Positions 1-9,117 are shown, counted from the first letter of the stretch. The stretch is 22,431 nucleotides of DNA from Actinomycetes bacterium (GCA_021815935.1 JAKAZH010000005.1:1-22431), one strand, 5' to 3'. Made by a program: numbers and translations. The notes: generated by a model from the sequence alone, not told the origin.

Positions 1-2801
1 TGGTATCCGACTGCGACCGGCCGCCGTCGCGCTTCGACACCGCACTGCTGGACGGGATCCGCGAGGGTGACCATCGAAGCGTGGCGAGGGCGATCTCCGC
101 GGCTGAGAGCTCGACGTTGGACGAGGACAGCCGTGACTTCATCGGCCGTCTTGCGGCGTCGAACCCGGCGCCTGTGCTCGGGATCACCGGGACCGGCGGG
201 TCCGGAAAGTCGTCGCTCACAGACGAGCTAGTCGGGCGCTTCCGGATAGACCAGGAGGGCAAGGTCCGCGTCGCGGTGCTCGCGGTCGACCCGACCAGGC
301 GCAAGGGCGGCGGCGCCCTGCTCGGAGACCGTATCCGCATGAACTCGATAGACGTCGCCCGCCATGGCCATGGCGGCGTGTACTTCCGGTCCTTCGCGAC
401 CCGAGGCTCAGTCTCTGAGCTGCCGGGCTGCGTCGACGATGCGATCGCCATCTGCCGAGCCGGCGGGTTCGACCTTGTGATCGTGGAGACCCCGGGTATC
501 GGACAGGGCGACGCGGAGGTCGTCTCCCACGTCGACTTTCCCCTCTATGTCATGACACCGGAGTTCGGGTCCCCGTCGCAGTTGGAGAAGATCGACATGC
601 TCGACTTCGCCGAGGCAGTCGTGATCAACAAGTTCGAGCGTAGAGGGGGAGCCGATGCGCTGCGCGACGTGCGACGTCACTTGGCGCGAAGCGGCGAGCA
701 TCGAGGGATCGCCCTCGAGGACCTGCCGGTGTTCGCCACCGTCGCTTCCCGCTTCGCCGACGACGGCGTCACCGCCCTCTACCAGCACCTCCGCGACCGG
801 CTGGCGACGAAAGGCCTGAACGTGTCGCCGGGCGTCCTCGCTCCGCAGGCCGGGAAAGTGTCGACGCGGGGTCACTCGATCGTGCCGGCCGCCCGGACGC
901 GTTACCTCGCCGAAGTGTCCGAGGCGGTACGCGCGTATCACGGCGAGACGCGCCGCCTCGCCCTTGCCGCGGGCAAACGCCAGGCGCTCCGGGAGGTCCT
1001 TGCGATGCTCGACGCAAACGGCCCCGGCCAACGTGAAGTCGGGCGTTTGGCCGGCGAGGTGGAGGAAGAGTTCGATCCGTTCGCGAGGCGTCTCCTGGAG
1101 GAGTGGCCGCAGCGCGCTGCGGCCGCCTCGGATCCGTCGCTTTCGAGAATGTCGCTTTCGGGTACGGGCGTGTCGAGGGTGGCCGTTCCCCGATTCTCCG
1201 GTGACGGCGACCTGATCAGGTGGCTTCGCGCCGAGAACCTTCCGGGGGAGTTCCCCTACACGGCGGGGGTTTTCGCGCTGAAGAGGCAGGGCGAGGATCC
1301 GGCGAGAATGTTCGCCGGCGAGGGTGACGCCGCGCGAACGAACAGGCGTTTCCACCTCCTCTCCGAGGGACAGCCGGCGACACGCCTGTCGACGGCTTTC
1401 GACTCGGTGACGCTGTACGGCTTCGATCCCGACCGTCGCCCGGACATCTACGGCAAGGTCGGCAACTCGGGTGTGTCGATAGCCACCCTCGACGACATGC
1501 GCGACCTTTACCGGGGTTTCGATCTCTGCGACCCTTCGACGTCGGTGTCGATGACCATCAACGGGCCGGCGCCGACGATCCTCGCAATGTTCTTCAACGC
1601 GGCCATCGACGACCAGCTGGAGCGTTTCGTCGCTGCTCATTCGCGCCAGCCGACACACGACGAAGCTGCGGGGATCCGGGCGTCGACCCTCGAGCGGATC
1701 CGGGGGACGGTGCAGGCCGACATCTTGAAAGAGGACCAGGGGCAGAACACGTGCATCTTCTCAACCGAGTTCTCGCTTCGCGTGATGGGCGACATCCAGG
1801 AGTGGTTCGTAGCGAACTCGGTGAAGAACTTCTATTCCGTCTCCATCTCCGGCTATCACATTGCCGAGGCGGGAGCCAACCCGATAAGCCAGCTCGCGTT
1901 CACCCTTGCGAACGGCTTCACCTATGTGGAGGCCTACCTTGCGAGGGGCATGCGCGTGGACGACTTCGCACCGAACTTCTCGTTCTTTTTTTCCAACGGA
2001 ATGGACCCGGAGTACACGGTGATAGGGCGGGTCGCGAGGCGGATCTGGGCGATTGCCATGCGCGACCGCTACGGGGCGTCCGAGCGCTCGCAGAAGCTGA
2101 AATACCACATCCAGACTTCGGGGCGGTCACTTCACGCGCAGGAGATGGCGTTCAACGACATCCGGACCACGCTGCAGGCCCTTTGCGCCATCTACGACAA
2201 CGCCAACAGCCTCCACACAAACGCCTACGACGAAGCGGTAACGACGCCGAGCGCCGAGTCGGTACGTAGGGCTCTAGCGATCCAGCTGATCATCAACCGG
2301 GAGTGGGGGCTCGCCGGAAACGAGAATCCCCTCCAGGGGAGTTTCATAGTCGAAGAGCTGACAGACCTGGTCGAAGAAGCAGTTCTGGCGGAGCTGGATC
2401 GCCTGGCGGAGCGAGGCGGGGTCCTCGGCGCGATGGAAACCGGCTACCAGCGCGGCCGGATACAGGACGAGTCGATGCTCTACGAGACAGCCAAGCATGA
2501 CGGGACGCTACCGATCGTCGGCGTCAACACTTTCCGCAACCCCGGCGGAGACGCTGTCCCGGCGAAACTCGAACTTGCTCGCTCGACCGAGGACGAGAAG
2601 ACGAGCCAGCTGCAACGGCTCGAGGCTTTCCATGCCCGTCACGCGGAGGGCCGCCCGGCGGCGCTCGGACGCGTGGCCGAGGCGGCGCTGTCGGGCGCTA
2701 ACGTGTTCGAGGTGCTTATGGACGCCGTGCGATATGCGAGCCTCGGTCAGATCACCGACGCCCTGTTCGAGGTTGGTGGCAGCTACCGGCGCAACGTGTG
2801 A
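1..2801 (+). CDS. icmF: Fused isobutyryl-CoA mutase (IcmF type), 5'-truncated by the window edge
   Basis: Adenosylcobalamin-dependent acyl-CoA mutase fused to its G-protein chaperone; the family interconverts isobutyryl-CoA and n-butyryl-CoA. The frame is open from base 3 with no start, so the usual N-terminal B12-binding domain lies outside the window. The GTG at 81 is only an internal codon. Numbering from that codon, a MeaB/MeaI-like GTPase begins with P-loop GTGGSGKSS (37-45), and the mutase TIM-barrel part includes SISGYHIAEAGANP and QTSGRSLHAQE. Two specificity positions are ICM-like: Phe398 in AGVFAL, where methylmalonyl-CoA mutase has Tyr, and Gln555 in QGQNT, where methylmalonyl-CoA mutase has the carboxylate-binding Arg. 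This alignment was done by eye from remembered family sequences. The stop overlaps the next gene by 4 bp (GTGA). A pivalyl- or other branched-acyl-CoA mutase remains possible. Confidence 0.9.
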   Translation, partial: VSDCDRPPSRFDTALLDGIREGDHRSVARAISAAESSTLDEDSRDFIGRLAASNPAPVLGITGTGGSGKSSLTDELVGRFRIDQEGKVRVAVLAVDPTRRKGGGALLGDRIRMNSIDVARHGHGGVYFRSFATRGSVSELPGCVDDAIAICRAGGFDLVIVETPGIGQGDAEVVSHVDFPLYVMTPEFGSPSQLEKIDMLDFAEAVVINKFERRGGADALRDVRRHLARSGEHRGIALEDLPVFATVASRFADDGVTALYQHLRDRLATKGLNVSPGVLAPQAGKVSTRGHSIVPAARTRYLAEVSEAVRAYHGETRRLALAAGKRQALREVLAMLDANGPGQREVGRLAGEVEEEFDPFARRLLEEWPQRAAAASDPSLSRMSLSGTGVSRVAVPRFSGDGDLIRWLRAENLPGEFPYTAGVFALKRQGEDPARMFAGEGDAARTNRRFHLLSEGQPATRLSTAFDSVTLYGFDPDRRPDIYGKVGNSGVSIATLDDMRDLYRGFDLCDPSTSVSMTINGPAPTILAMFFNAAIDDQLERFVAAHSRQPTHDEAAGIRASTLERIRGTVQADILKEDQGQNTCIFSTEFSLRVMGDIQEWFVANSVKNFYSVSISGYHIAEAGANPISQLAFTLANGFTYVEAYLARGMRVDDFAPNFSFFFSNGMDPEYTVIGRVARRIWAIAMRDRYGASERSQKLKYHIQTSGRSLHAQEMAFNDIRTTLQALCAIYDNANSLHTNAYDEAVTTPSAESVRRALAIQLIINREWGLAGNENPLQGSFIVEELTDLVEEAVLAELDRLAERGGVLGAMETGYQRGRIQDESMLYETAKHDGTLPIVGVNTFRNPGGDAVPAKLELARSTEDEKTSQLQRLEAFHARHAEGRPAALGRVAEAALSGANVFEVLMDAVRYASLGQITDALFEVGGSYRRNV

Positions 2802-3574
2802 CCAGCCGCAGCGAGGACGAGCGCCTCGCGGCGGGTATCGCACGACAGGCTGGTGAGCTGCTCGTCTCCCTCCGCCAATCTGGTCTGAGCGGACGGGAAC
2901 TCGGCGACAGGGGAGACGCCGAGTCGAACAGCTTGATCATCGGCCGGCTCAGCGCGAAACGTCCTGGTGACACGATCCTAAGCGAGGAGTCACCAGACGA
3001 CCGACGACGCCTCGACGCGGACCGGGTTTGGATAGTCGACCCTCTGGACGGGACCCGCGAATATCGAACTCCGGGACGTAGCGACTGGGCGGTGCACATC
3101 GCGCTTTGGGTTCGCGGGATCGGCCTGTCGGCGTCGGCGGTGGCGCTTCCCACGTCGGGGGAGGTTTTCACCTCCGCGACTGCGCAGCTTCGAAGTCACG
3201 AACGACCCCGGGAGGCCGGGGACCCGCTGCTGATAGCGGTCAGCGCAAGCCGCCCACAGCCGGAGGCCGAAGCGGTCGCCGAAGCGACCGGATTCCGCCT
3301 GGTGCGGATCGGCTCTGCGGGGGCGAAAGTGATGGCCGTGCTCAACGGGCAGGTGGACGCCTACATCCACTGTGGGGGTCAGTGGGAGTGGGACTCAGCC
3401 GCCCCGGTAGGGGTAGCTCGTGGCGCCGGGCTGCACACGTCGAGAGTCGACGGGACCGAGCTTGTCTACAACCAGGCCCACCCGTACCTCCCGGACCTGC
3501 TCGTGTGCCGGCGTGAGGTGGCAGGAATCCTTCTCGACGCCCTAGAGGCTCAGCGGCTCGGCAGCAGCGAGTAG
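2798..3574 (+). CDS. cysQ: Inositol monophosphatase superfamily protein, CysQ-like 3'(2'),5'-bisphosphate nucleotidase
   Basis: Mg-dependent, Li-sensitive phosphatase family. Visible motifs are the metal-binding SEES (62-65), DPLDGT (81-86), which is the family signature, and WDSAAP near the C-terminus (the WDxAA motif). The 258-residue length fits CysQ, which hydrolyses 3'-phosphoadenosine 5'-phosphate from sulfate assimilation. An inositol or fructose bisphosphatase role cannot be excluded from motifs alone. The GTG start overlaps the mutase stop by 4 bp (GTGA), so it is probably translated from the same message, though no pathway link with the mutase is obvious. Its 3' end overlaps the convergent aldehyde dehydrogenase gene by 25 bp. 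Confidence 0.85.
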   Translation: MTSRSEDERLAAGIARQAGELLVSLRQSGLSGRELGDRGDAESNSLIIGRLSAKRPGDTILSEESPDDRRRLDADRVWIVDPLDGTREYRTPGRSDWAVHIALWVRGIGLSASAVALPTSGEVFTSATAQLRSHERPREAGDPLLIAVSASRPQPEAEAVAEATGFRLVRIGSAGAKVMAVLNGQVDAYIHCGGQWEWDSAAPVGVARGAGLHTSRVDGTELVYNQAHPYLPDLLVCRREVAGILLDALEAQRLGSSE

Positions 3575-5115
3575 CCGGGGAAGTTCCCGTACAAGCGCTC
3601 GTCTGGTCCTTCGGGGCCGTAAGTGACAGCCTGGACCAGCAGGTCACCGCCGACGAATGCGCCTTTCCAGGAGTGCCCGAGACCTCCGAACACCTCCTCG
3701 CGGTCGCCGCGGCTGCGCGGTTTGTTGACACCGACCTTGAAGGACTGCAGCTGCTCGCCTACACGTGCGGCGAACTCCAGGTCGTCGGTTGCGAGCGATC
3801 CGACGAGCGACCCGTTGCTGGCGTTCATCGCGGCGAGCAGCTCGGACTCGGTGTCCACGACGACCACCGAGTCGAGCGGCCCGAACGGCTCCGCGTGATG
3901 CAGAGACCACGAGGCGGCCGGGGCGAGCACACTCGCCGGGGCCACGTAGGCGGCTGTGTCCTGGCCGTCGAGGAAGGAGCCGTCGCCGAGACTGCCCCGG
4001 TAGAGGGGGATTCCGCCACCCCGGAGAGCTTCGTTGAACTGCTCCACCAGGTCGGAAGCCTTGTTGGCGTGGATCACCGGCCCGAAGTCGAGATTGGGCA
4101 GAGGCTCAGCGGGATCGTGCACGGCGAGAGGATGGCCGAAGCGGAGAGATCGGAGTATCGGCAGGTAGGTTTCGAGGAAGGCAGGAAAAAGCCTTCGCTG
4201 TACCACGTATCTCGGGTAGGCGGTGCAGCGCTGCTTCGCGTATTCGAAGCCTTTGCGCAGATGCTGTGCGAGCAGTTCCCACTGGCCGAAGTCCCAGATA
4301 CCCCAGGTGTTGAGGCCCTCCTGTTCGAGCATGTGGCGGCGACCCGTGTCAGCGAGGCTGACCGCCGCCTGACGTCCGTTGGCCCGCCCCCCGACGAAGG
4401 CGAGCGCTGCTATGCCCTCGCCGCGGATGAGCACCTCACCCAAGTGGCTACCGACCCCCGACAGCAGGGTGACAGGGAGACCGGCGCGTTTCATGAGGGC
4501 GTGGGCGAGCGTCAGGGTGTGAAAACCGCCCTGGCTCGGTGTTTTTGCGACCACGGCGTTTCCGGCGAGAAGCTGGACCAGCTCGGCGTGGACCTGAACG
4601 CTCATCGGGTAGTTCCAGCTGGCGATGTTAGAGACTGCGCCCGGCAAAGGTCGCCGTTCCACTGTGGAGCCGATCGCCATCTGTCGTTCGATCTCGCCGA
4701 CGTACCACCTGACCCCGTCCAGGCAGCGGTCTACGTCAGCGCACGCTAGGCGCCACGGCTTGCCGATCTCCCATACCAAAAGCAGTGCCAGCAGGTCACG
4801 GTGCTCGGTCATTGCGTCTACCGCAGCGGTCACCCGAGAACGTCGCTCGTCCAGATCCGTCGTGGACCACTCGACGTGCTCCGCACCCGCATGTGCAACC
4901 GCCGCCACAGCCTCGTCGTAGTGGACCCGCGGAGGTCCCGGTATCGGGGTGCCGTCCACCGGGTTCACGTGATCGCCCGGCGTTCCGACGCGCCTCCATT
5001 CACCTCGGGACAGATTGCGCAACCTGTCGGAGTCGAAAGCTTCGGGGGCCACGGACACGCACCGGGCGTAGGTCTCCCACCACGAGGTGCCGGGCTTCAA
5101 GATCAAACTCATCAT
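3550..5115 (-). CDS. Aldehyde dehydrogenase family protein
   Basis: NAD(P)-dependent aldehyde dehydrogenase superfamily, 521 residues. Visible active-site elements are the Asn of ASWNYP (N168), the KTPSQ nucleotide-binding stretch (about 191-195), the general-base Glu in MLEQEGLN (E264) and the nucleophile Cys in QRCTAYPR (C297). The C-terminal half has AEPFGP, the usual EIFGP motif. The Glu motif is divergent (EQEG instead of ELGG), so the substrate cannot be named. The start is MM (ATG at 5115 or 5112). No Shine-Dalgarno sequence is visible in front of either, so a leaderless message is possible. It is a single gene, convergent with the phosphatase and divergent from the helicase. Confidence 0.88.
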   Translation of the reverse strand: MMSLILKPGTSWWETYARCVSVAPEAFDSDRLRNLSRGEWRRVGTPGDHVNPVDGTPIPGPPRVHYDEAVAAVAHAGAEHVEWSTTDLDERRSRVTAAVDAMTEHRDLLALLLVWEIGKPWRLACADVDRCLDGVRWYVGEIERQMAIGSTVERRPLPGAVSNIASWNYPMSVQVHAELVQLLAGNAVVAKTPSQGGFHTLTLAHALMKRAGLPVTLLSGVGSHLGEVLIRGEGIAALAFVGGRANGRQAAVSLADTGRRHMLEQEGLNTWGIWDFGQWELLAQHLRKGFEYAKQRCTAYPRYVVQRRLFPAFLETYLPILRSLRFGHPLAVHDPAEPLPNLDFGPVIHANKASDLVEQFNEALRGGGIPLYRGSLGDGSFLDGQDTAAYVAPASVLAPAASWSLHHAEPFGPLDSVVVVDTESELLAAMNASNGSLVGSLATDDLEFAARVGEQLQSFKVGVNKPRSRGDREEVFGGLGHSWKGAFVGGDLLVQAVTYGPEGPDERLYGNFPGYSLLPSR

Positions 5116-5351
5116 GCAAGGATAGACCCCAACAGCGTCGCCGAGTCGCTATGCTGGTCAGGGTCGGGGCGGGTGCAGGCAGAGTTGGCGCCCGTACGCT
5201 GCTGGAGTGATCGCAAAGATGTGTTGCTCTGCGGAGTCCGCCGGGACGTGCGGCCGCAGAGGCGGATCCGGACGCGGCGGACCCTGCTGCGACCGTCGAC
5301 CTTGCTAAGAGTGGAGAAGAGACGCTGGACCAGATCACCATAGAGACCGCG
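5116..5351. other. Divergent intergenic region between aldehyde dehydrogenase and helicase
   Basis: These 236 bp must hold both divergent promoters. I see no convincing -35/-10 pair; TATGCT (5150-5155) on the + strand and TATCCT on the - strand are weak -10 candidates. The helicase frame stays open upstream to 5211 but has no ATG, GTG or TTG there. A CTG at 5325 follows GGAGAAGAG (5313-5321) and may be the true helicase start. No RNA gene or repeat was noticed. Confidence 0.35.
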
Positions 5352-8300
5352 GTGCTGGCCGAAGCAGGTGGCTGGGCGTCACAAGAAGACGTCGAGCTGC
5401 TCGCCAAGGACAAACTTGCGTGGATCGCTACCGTGAGAAGGCTGATACACGAAACCGACGGAGCCGTGACGAGCGCCTACGCTTTGGACGGCGACCTGCG
5501 TTCGATCGTTCTCGCAGACCTCTCCGCCGAGCGTGACCGCCTCGCCGATGCGCTAGAGCGCGCCGGGGGTGATCCGCTCCCGCCGCCGAGCTCTGCGGTA
5601 CCAGCTGCGCAGGAAAGGAGCGAGCAACCCGACAGGGGGACGTCCGGAGTTTCCGAGGCGCCGGAACCCGCCCATCCCGAACCTCCGGAGCCGCCTACCC
5701 TGCTCGTCGGCGTACCTCACCTGCAGGTTTCGTGGGGGGAGGCTCGCGTCGTCGTTTGGGCCGGGGGTCCGGGATGTGAGTGCGGGTCCGAAGACCTGGA
5801 CCGGTTCCTTGCCAAGACTGAGGCCTCCACCATCGCGTGGGAAACCCACGCCCCGCTCACACACGCCTTCACCGGTTCCACCCCGACGCGGTCCGCCACG
5901 CTGTCGCAGACTCTCGGTTGGCTCGTGGGTATTGGTGCCGGCAGGGGGGGCGAGGACGCAGCTCCAAGCCTGCGCTGGCTCGGGGAGGTCGCCATCTGGG
6001 GTGCGGAGCTCGTCGCCAACGGCCACATGGTTCCTCTGCTCAGGGCGGCCTCGGCATCTCAGACGTCGGCGAAGTCAGGGCCGGGCCGCTACCGCGTCCG
6101 GTGGTTCCCGGCGCTCGTGTCACGCGAACGGCTCCACGACCTGGTCACGAGGATGCCCGGCGCTATCAGCGCCCTCCAGCCCGCGACAGCGCCAGACGCC
6201 CTGACGAGGTCGATCCTCGGGTCGGTCGTCGACGCTGTTGCCCGAGCCGGAGCGTCACGCCTGGAGAGCCCGGCGGCGTCACCCGTCGCGTCGAGTCGAC
6301 CTGAGGTAGGCGAAGCGTTCATCTACGGCCTCGACGGCAAGCCGTTCGCAGCAGACAACGACCCGGCGCTGCGAAGTGCGGACGACCTGAAGCGCTGGGC
6401 GTCAGCAGTAACCACGAGCGTCAGGGTCGGCTTGCTCATCCGGATGGACCCTCCGGGCGACGACGGCGGATGGCTCCTCAACGTCGAAGCGACTGGCGTC
6501 GACAAGCGCCCGATGGCGGTCGAGCCTGCGATGGTGATCACCTCCGGGGCCAAGTCCCACCAGCTCGAGGCGCAGCTGCGCCGGGTTGAGAGGCTCGTTC
6601 CCGCCCTCAAACGGCCGACCACCAGGCGTGGCCAGGTGCTCCTCGACTCTGAGGAAGCTGCCCGCATAATGTTCGAGACCGGTCCTTCGCTTGTCGGTGC
6701 CGGATTCGAAGTCATGCTGCCCCTTGTCTCGCGACGCCGGCCCTCCCCGCAGCTCCGCCTCTACGCTGAAGCGGCGGCAGGAGCGTCGCAGGTCGGAATC
6801 AGCCAGCTCGCCAACGTGCGCTGGAGCGTCCTGTTCGGCGACCTTGAGCTGACCGCCGCCGAGATATCACGCTTGGCGAAGGAAGCCTCCCCGCTGGTCA
6901 AGGTGCGCGGGCGATGGGTCCATCTCGACCGCGACGAGCTGGCGGCAGCCAGCGCCGCCCTGGCAGAGCGGGCTTCTATCACCCAGATGTCCGGGGCCGA
7001 GATGATCCGCCACGCGGTGGGTATCGAGGGTGCGACCCTAGGGGGACCTCTCCGTGTAGAGGGGACAGGCTGGGCGGCCGACCTGCTCCGCGGCGCTACG
7101 ACGCACCCGCCGGCGCCGATCGACACACCGGACGGCTTCGCCGGTCAGCTTCGCAGCTACCAGGCGGAGGCGGGTGGATGGCTCGGGTTCTTGGATCGTG
7201 CCGGTCTCGGTGGATGCCTGGCGATGGACATGGGTCTTGGCAAGACGCCGACCGTGCTGGCGCACATGATCGCCGACAAAGGCCACGGCCCGTCCCTTGT
7301 CATCTGCCCGCCGGCAGTCCTCGGTAACTGGCACGCTGAGGCACGGCGCTTCACGCCTCGCTTGAGCGTTGCGCTGCACCACGGGCCTCGACGCGCGGAG
7401 GCGGACGGCATAGCCAAGCTTGCGAGCGGCCACGACGTGGTGCTCACCACCTACGCAACTGCCGTCCGCGATATAGAAGCCTTGTCGGCTGTCACGTGGC
7501 GCAGAGTCGTAGTCGACGAGGCGCAGGTGATCAAGAACCACACGAACGAGACTGCACGCGAGCTACGCCGGCTGAAAGCCCACTCCAAACTTGCGCTGAC
7601 CGGTACTCCGGTAGAGAACGGGCTTGGCGACCTCTGGGCGATCCTCGACTGGACCAATCCGGGGCTGGTTGGGGGCCGCAGCGCTTTCATCGAAAGCCTG
7701 TCGCGTTCGTCGGCCGTGGGTGCCGTTGGCAACGATGCGGACGGGGTCGTGGACGGCGGAGGTGGCGGAGTCACGGACACCCGGACTGCGGGAAGCTGGG
7801 TCACCGGCGCTGGTGGGGAGCGAGCGCCGGCAGGTGCACCTGCGGGTGGTGGTCGAGCGAGTCCAGCGACTGCTGCGGGCAGTGGTCGAGCGAGTCCAGT
7901 GGGCGCACCCGCCGCCCGGTCCAATCAGGAGTCGGCGCTTAGGGCGCTCAACGGTCTTCTCATCTTCCGCCGAACCAAGAACGAGCCGGAGATCGCAGCG
8001 GAACTGCCCGACAAGGTTGACCGCCTCGACCACTGCGCGATGACAGCCGAGCAGATTGGCCTCTACCAGGCGGTGGTCAACCGACTCGTCGAGAGCGATC
8101 TTGACGGCGACGCGAACAAGCGCAAGGGCCAGGTGCTCGCAGCGATCACCGCACTCAAGCAGATATGCGACCATCCCGCCGCCTACCTCGGGGAGCAGGA
8201 CGAGCTTGCTGGCCTCGACGACCGGTCGGGCAAGCTCACCCGCCTCGAGGAGATATTCGACGATGTCATCGCCGCCGGCGAGCGGCTTCTCGTATTCACG

Positions 8301-8804
8301 CACTTCGCCAGATGGGGTGAGCGCCTCGCATCGCACTTGAGAGCCCGCAGCGGGATCGACATCGGCTGCTACCACGGAGGCTTGACTCGAGGGGCACGGG
8401 ACGAACTGGTTGCGAAGTTCCAGGCAGGTATCGGACCAGGGGCGCTAGTGCTTTCCATCAAGGCGGGCGGATCCGGGCTCAACCTCACGGCCGCTCGCCA
8501 CGTCGTCCTCTACGACAGGTGGTGGAACCCCGCCGTCGAGGACCAGGCACGCGACCGCGCGTGGAGGATCGGACAGGAGGGTACCGTCATGTGCCACCGC
8601 CTCGTGTGTCCCGGCACCGTCGACGAGCGCGTCGAGGAGATAGTCGCCGGGAAGCGGCGTATCGCCGGCATGGTTCTGCCGACACGCAGCAGCCTTGGCG
8701 ACCTCGACGCCGACCAGCTGCGGGTCGCTCTCGGTTTGCGCGAGGAGGACCTGGTGGAGGAGGAGCCCGGTCTCGAAGGCGGGGGAGAGGAGCGCGCCGC
8801 GTGA
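5352..8804 (+). CDS. SNF2-family DEAD/DEAH-box helicase (HepA/HelZ-like)
   Basis: ATP-dependent DNA translocase of 1150 residues. The N-terminal half, of unknown function, contains a helicase-associated segment (VRGRWVHLD, about 515-525). The SNF2 motor follows: motif I MGLGKT (K631), motif II DEAQ (722-725), motif III LTGTPVENGLGDLW, FRRTK, motif V IKAGGSGLNL, and motif VI DQARDRAWRIGQ. Between motif III and FRRTK (about 783-856) lies a low-complexity Gly/Ala/Ser/Pro insert containing a duplicated 33-bp unit. Family members usually have a compact linker here. The GTG at 5352 lacks a clear SD; CTG 5325, nine codons upstream and in frame, has one at ideal spacing. Stop and next start overlap (GTGA). 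Likely role is DNA repair or chromosome remodelling; the precise job is unknown. Confidence 0.9.
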   Translation: MLAEAGGWASQEDVELLAKDKLAWIATVRRLIHETDGAVTSAYALDGDLRSIVLADLSAERDRLADALERAGGDPLPPPSSAVPAAQERSEQPDRGTSGVSEAPEPAHPEPPEPPTLLVGVPHLQVSWGEARVVVWAGGPGCECGSEDLDRFLAKTEASTIAWETHAPLTHAFTGSTPTRSATLSQTLGWLVGIGAGRGGEDAAPSLRWLGEVAIWGAELVANGHMVPLLRAASASQTSAKSGPGRYRVRWFPALVSRERLHDLVTRMPGAISALQPATAPDALTRSILGSVVDAVARAGASRLESPAASPVASSRPEVGEAFIYGLDGKPFAADNDPALRSADDLKRWASAVTTSVRVGLLIRMDPPGDDGGWLLNVEATGVDKRPMAVEPAMVITSGAKSHQLEAQLRRVERLVPALKRPTTRRGQVLLDSEEAARIMFETGPSLVGAGFEVMLPLVSRRRPSPQLRLYAEAAAGASQVGISQLANVRWSVLFGDLELTAAEISRLAKEASPLVKVRGRWVHLDRDELAAASAALAERASITQMSGAEMIRHAVGIEGATLGGPLRVEGTGWAADLLRGATTHPPAPIDTPDGFAGQLRSYQAEAGGWLGFLDRAGLGGCLAMDMGLGKTPTVLAHMIADKGHGPSLVICPPAVLGNWHAEARRFTPRLSVALHHGPRRAEADGIAKLASGHDVVLTTYATAVRDIEALSAVTWRRVVVDEAQVIKNHTNETARELRRLKAHSKLALTGTPVENGLGDLWAILDWTNPGLVGGRSAFIESLSRSSAVGAVGNDADGVVDGGGGGVTDTRTAGSWVTGAGGERAPAGAPAGGGRASPATAAGSGRASPVGAPAARSNQESALRALNGLLIFRRTKNEPEIAAELPDKVDRLDHCAMTAEQIGLYQAVVNRLVESDLDGDANKRKGQVLAAITALKQICDHPAAYLGEQDELAGLDDRSGKLTRLEEIFDDVIAAGERLLVFTHFARWGERLASHLRARSGIDIGCYHGGLTRGARDELVAKFQAGIGPGALVLSIKAGGSGLNLTAARHVVLYDRWWNPAVEDQARDRAWRIGQEGTVMCHRLVCPGTVDERVEEIVAGKRRIAGMVLPTRSSLGDLDADQLRVALGLREEDLVEEEPGLEGGGEERAA
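7841..7899 (+). repeat. Duplicated 33-bp unit inside the helicase gene
   Basis: A 26-bp segment at 7841-7866 recurs at 7874-7899 with two mismatches (period 33 bp, in frame, 11 codons). The core GGTCGAGCGAGTCCAG is identical in both copies (7851-7866 and 7884-7899). It encodes GRASP-containing low-complexity sequence in the insert between the two motor lobes. Confidence 0.85.
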
Positions 8805-9073
8805 GCAAGCGTCGCAGACCCGCAGCGGCTCGCAGGCAGGCCGAGATCAGATTCTGGGGGGCGGGCTACCAGCCGCCGGGCGAGGTAAAGCCGATCCGGC
8901 CCGCAGCGGACCCTTCGGTCCTCGTTCGCTCCCTCGGCCCGCCCCCGGTCGGTGTCGACCCGGCCGTCTCACTCGGACACCTAGGGGCTGTCTACGAAGA
9001 GGCGGTACGGGCCGCAACCGCCCTTGCGGCTGCGAACGGGCTTCTTGCTACTGGGGACGACGACAGCGAGTAG
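8801..9073 (+). CDS. Small protein resembling the C-terminal tail of a SWIM zinc-finger partner protein
   Basis: A 90-residue ORF starting at GTG 8801, overlapping the helicase stop by 4 bp and preceded by a strong SD (GGGGGAGAGGAG, about 7 nt before the start). A longer upstream extension in this frame is a shadow of the helicase gene. The product starts with a basic segment, then FWGAGYQPPGE, a Pro-rich stretch with LVRSLGPPPVGVDP, and a C-terminal Ala-rich helix (YEEAVRAATALAAANG). In actinobacteria these SNF2 helicases are commonly followed by a SWIM zinc-finger protein whose C-terminus, as I remember it, has the same Pro-rich then Ala-helix pattern. No CxC...CxH SWIM motif is present here. 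It is either a truncated remnant or a minimal version of that partner; that link is inference. Confidence 0.65.
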   Translation: MSKRRRPAAARRQAEIRFWGAGYQPPGEVKPIRPAADPSVLVRSLGPPPVGVDPAVSLGHLGAVYEEAVRAATALAAANGLLATGDDDSE

Positions 9074-9113
9074 CGATGTCGCGAGTGGCGCCGTGGGAGT
9101 AGCGATGTCGCGA
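9068..9113 (+). repeat. 17-bp direct repeat pair with hairpin core
   Basis: GAGTAGCGATGTCGCGA occurs at 9068-9084 and again at 9097-9113 (29-bp period). The first copy contains the stop codon of the small ORF. Each copy holds GCGA-TG-TCGC, which can fold as a short hairpin. Confidence 0.85.
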
Positions 9114-9117
9114 CAAC

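Noticed and set aside
408..1658. 416-residue ORF on the minus strand
   Set aside because: Antisense shadow of the acyl-CoA mutase; Arg/His-rich low-quality sequence without any family motif.
3673..4749. 358-residue ORF on the plus strand
   Set aside because: Antisense to the well-supported aldehyde dehydrogenase; no recognisable motif.
8519..8800. Upstream extension of the small SWIM-tail ORF
   Set aside because: It lies inside the helicase motif V-VI region in another frame; GTG 8801 with a strong SD is the better start.
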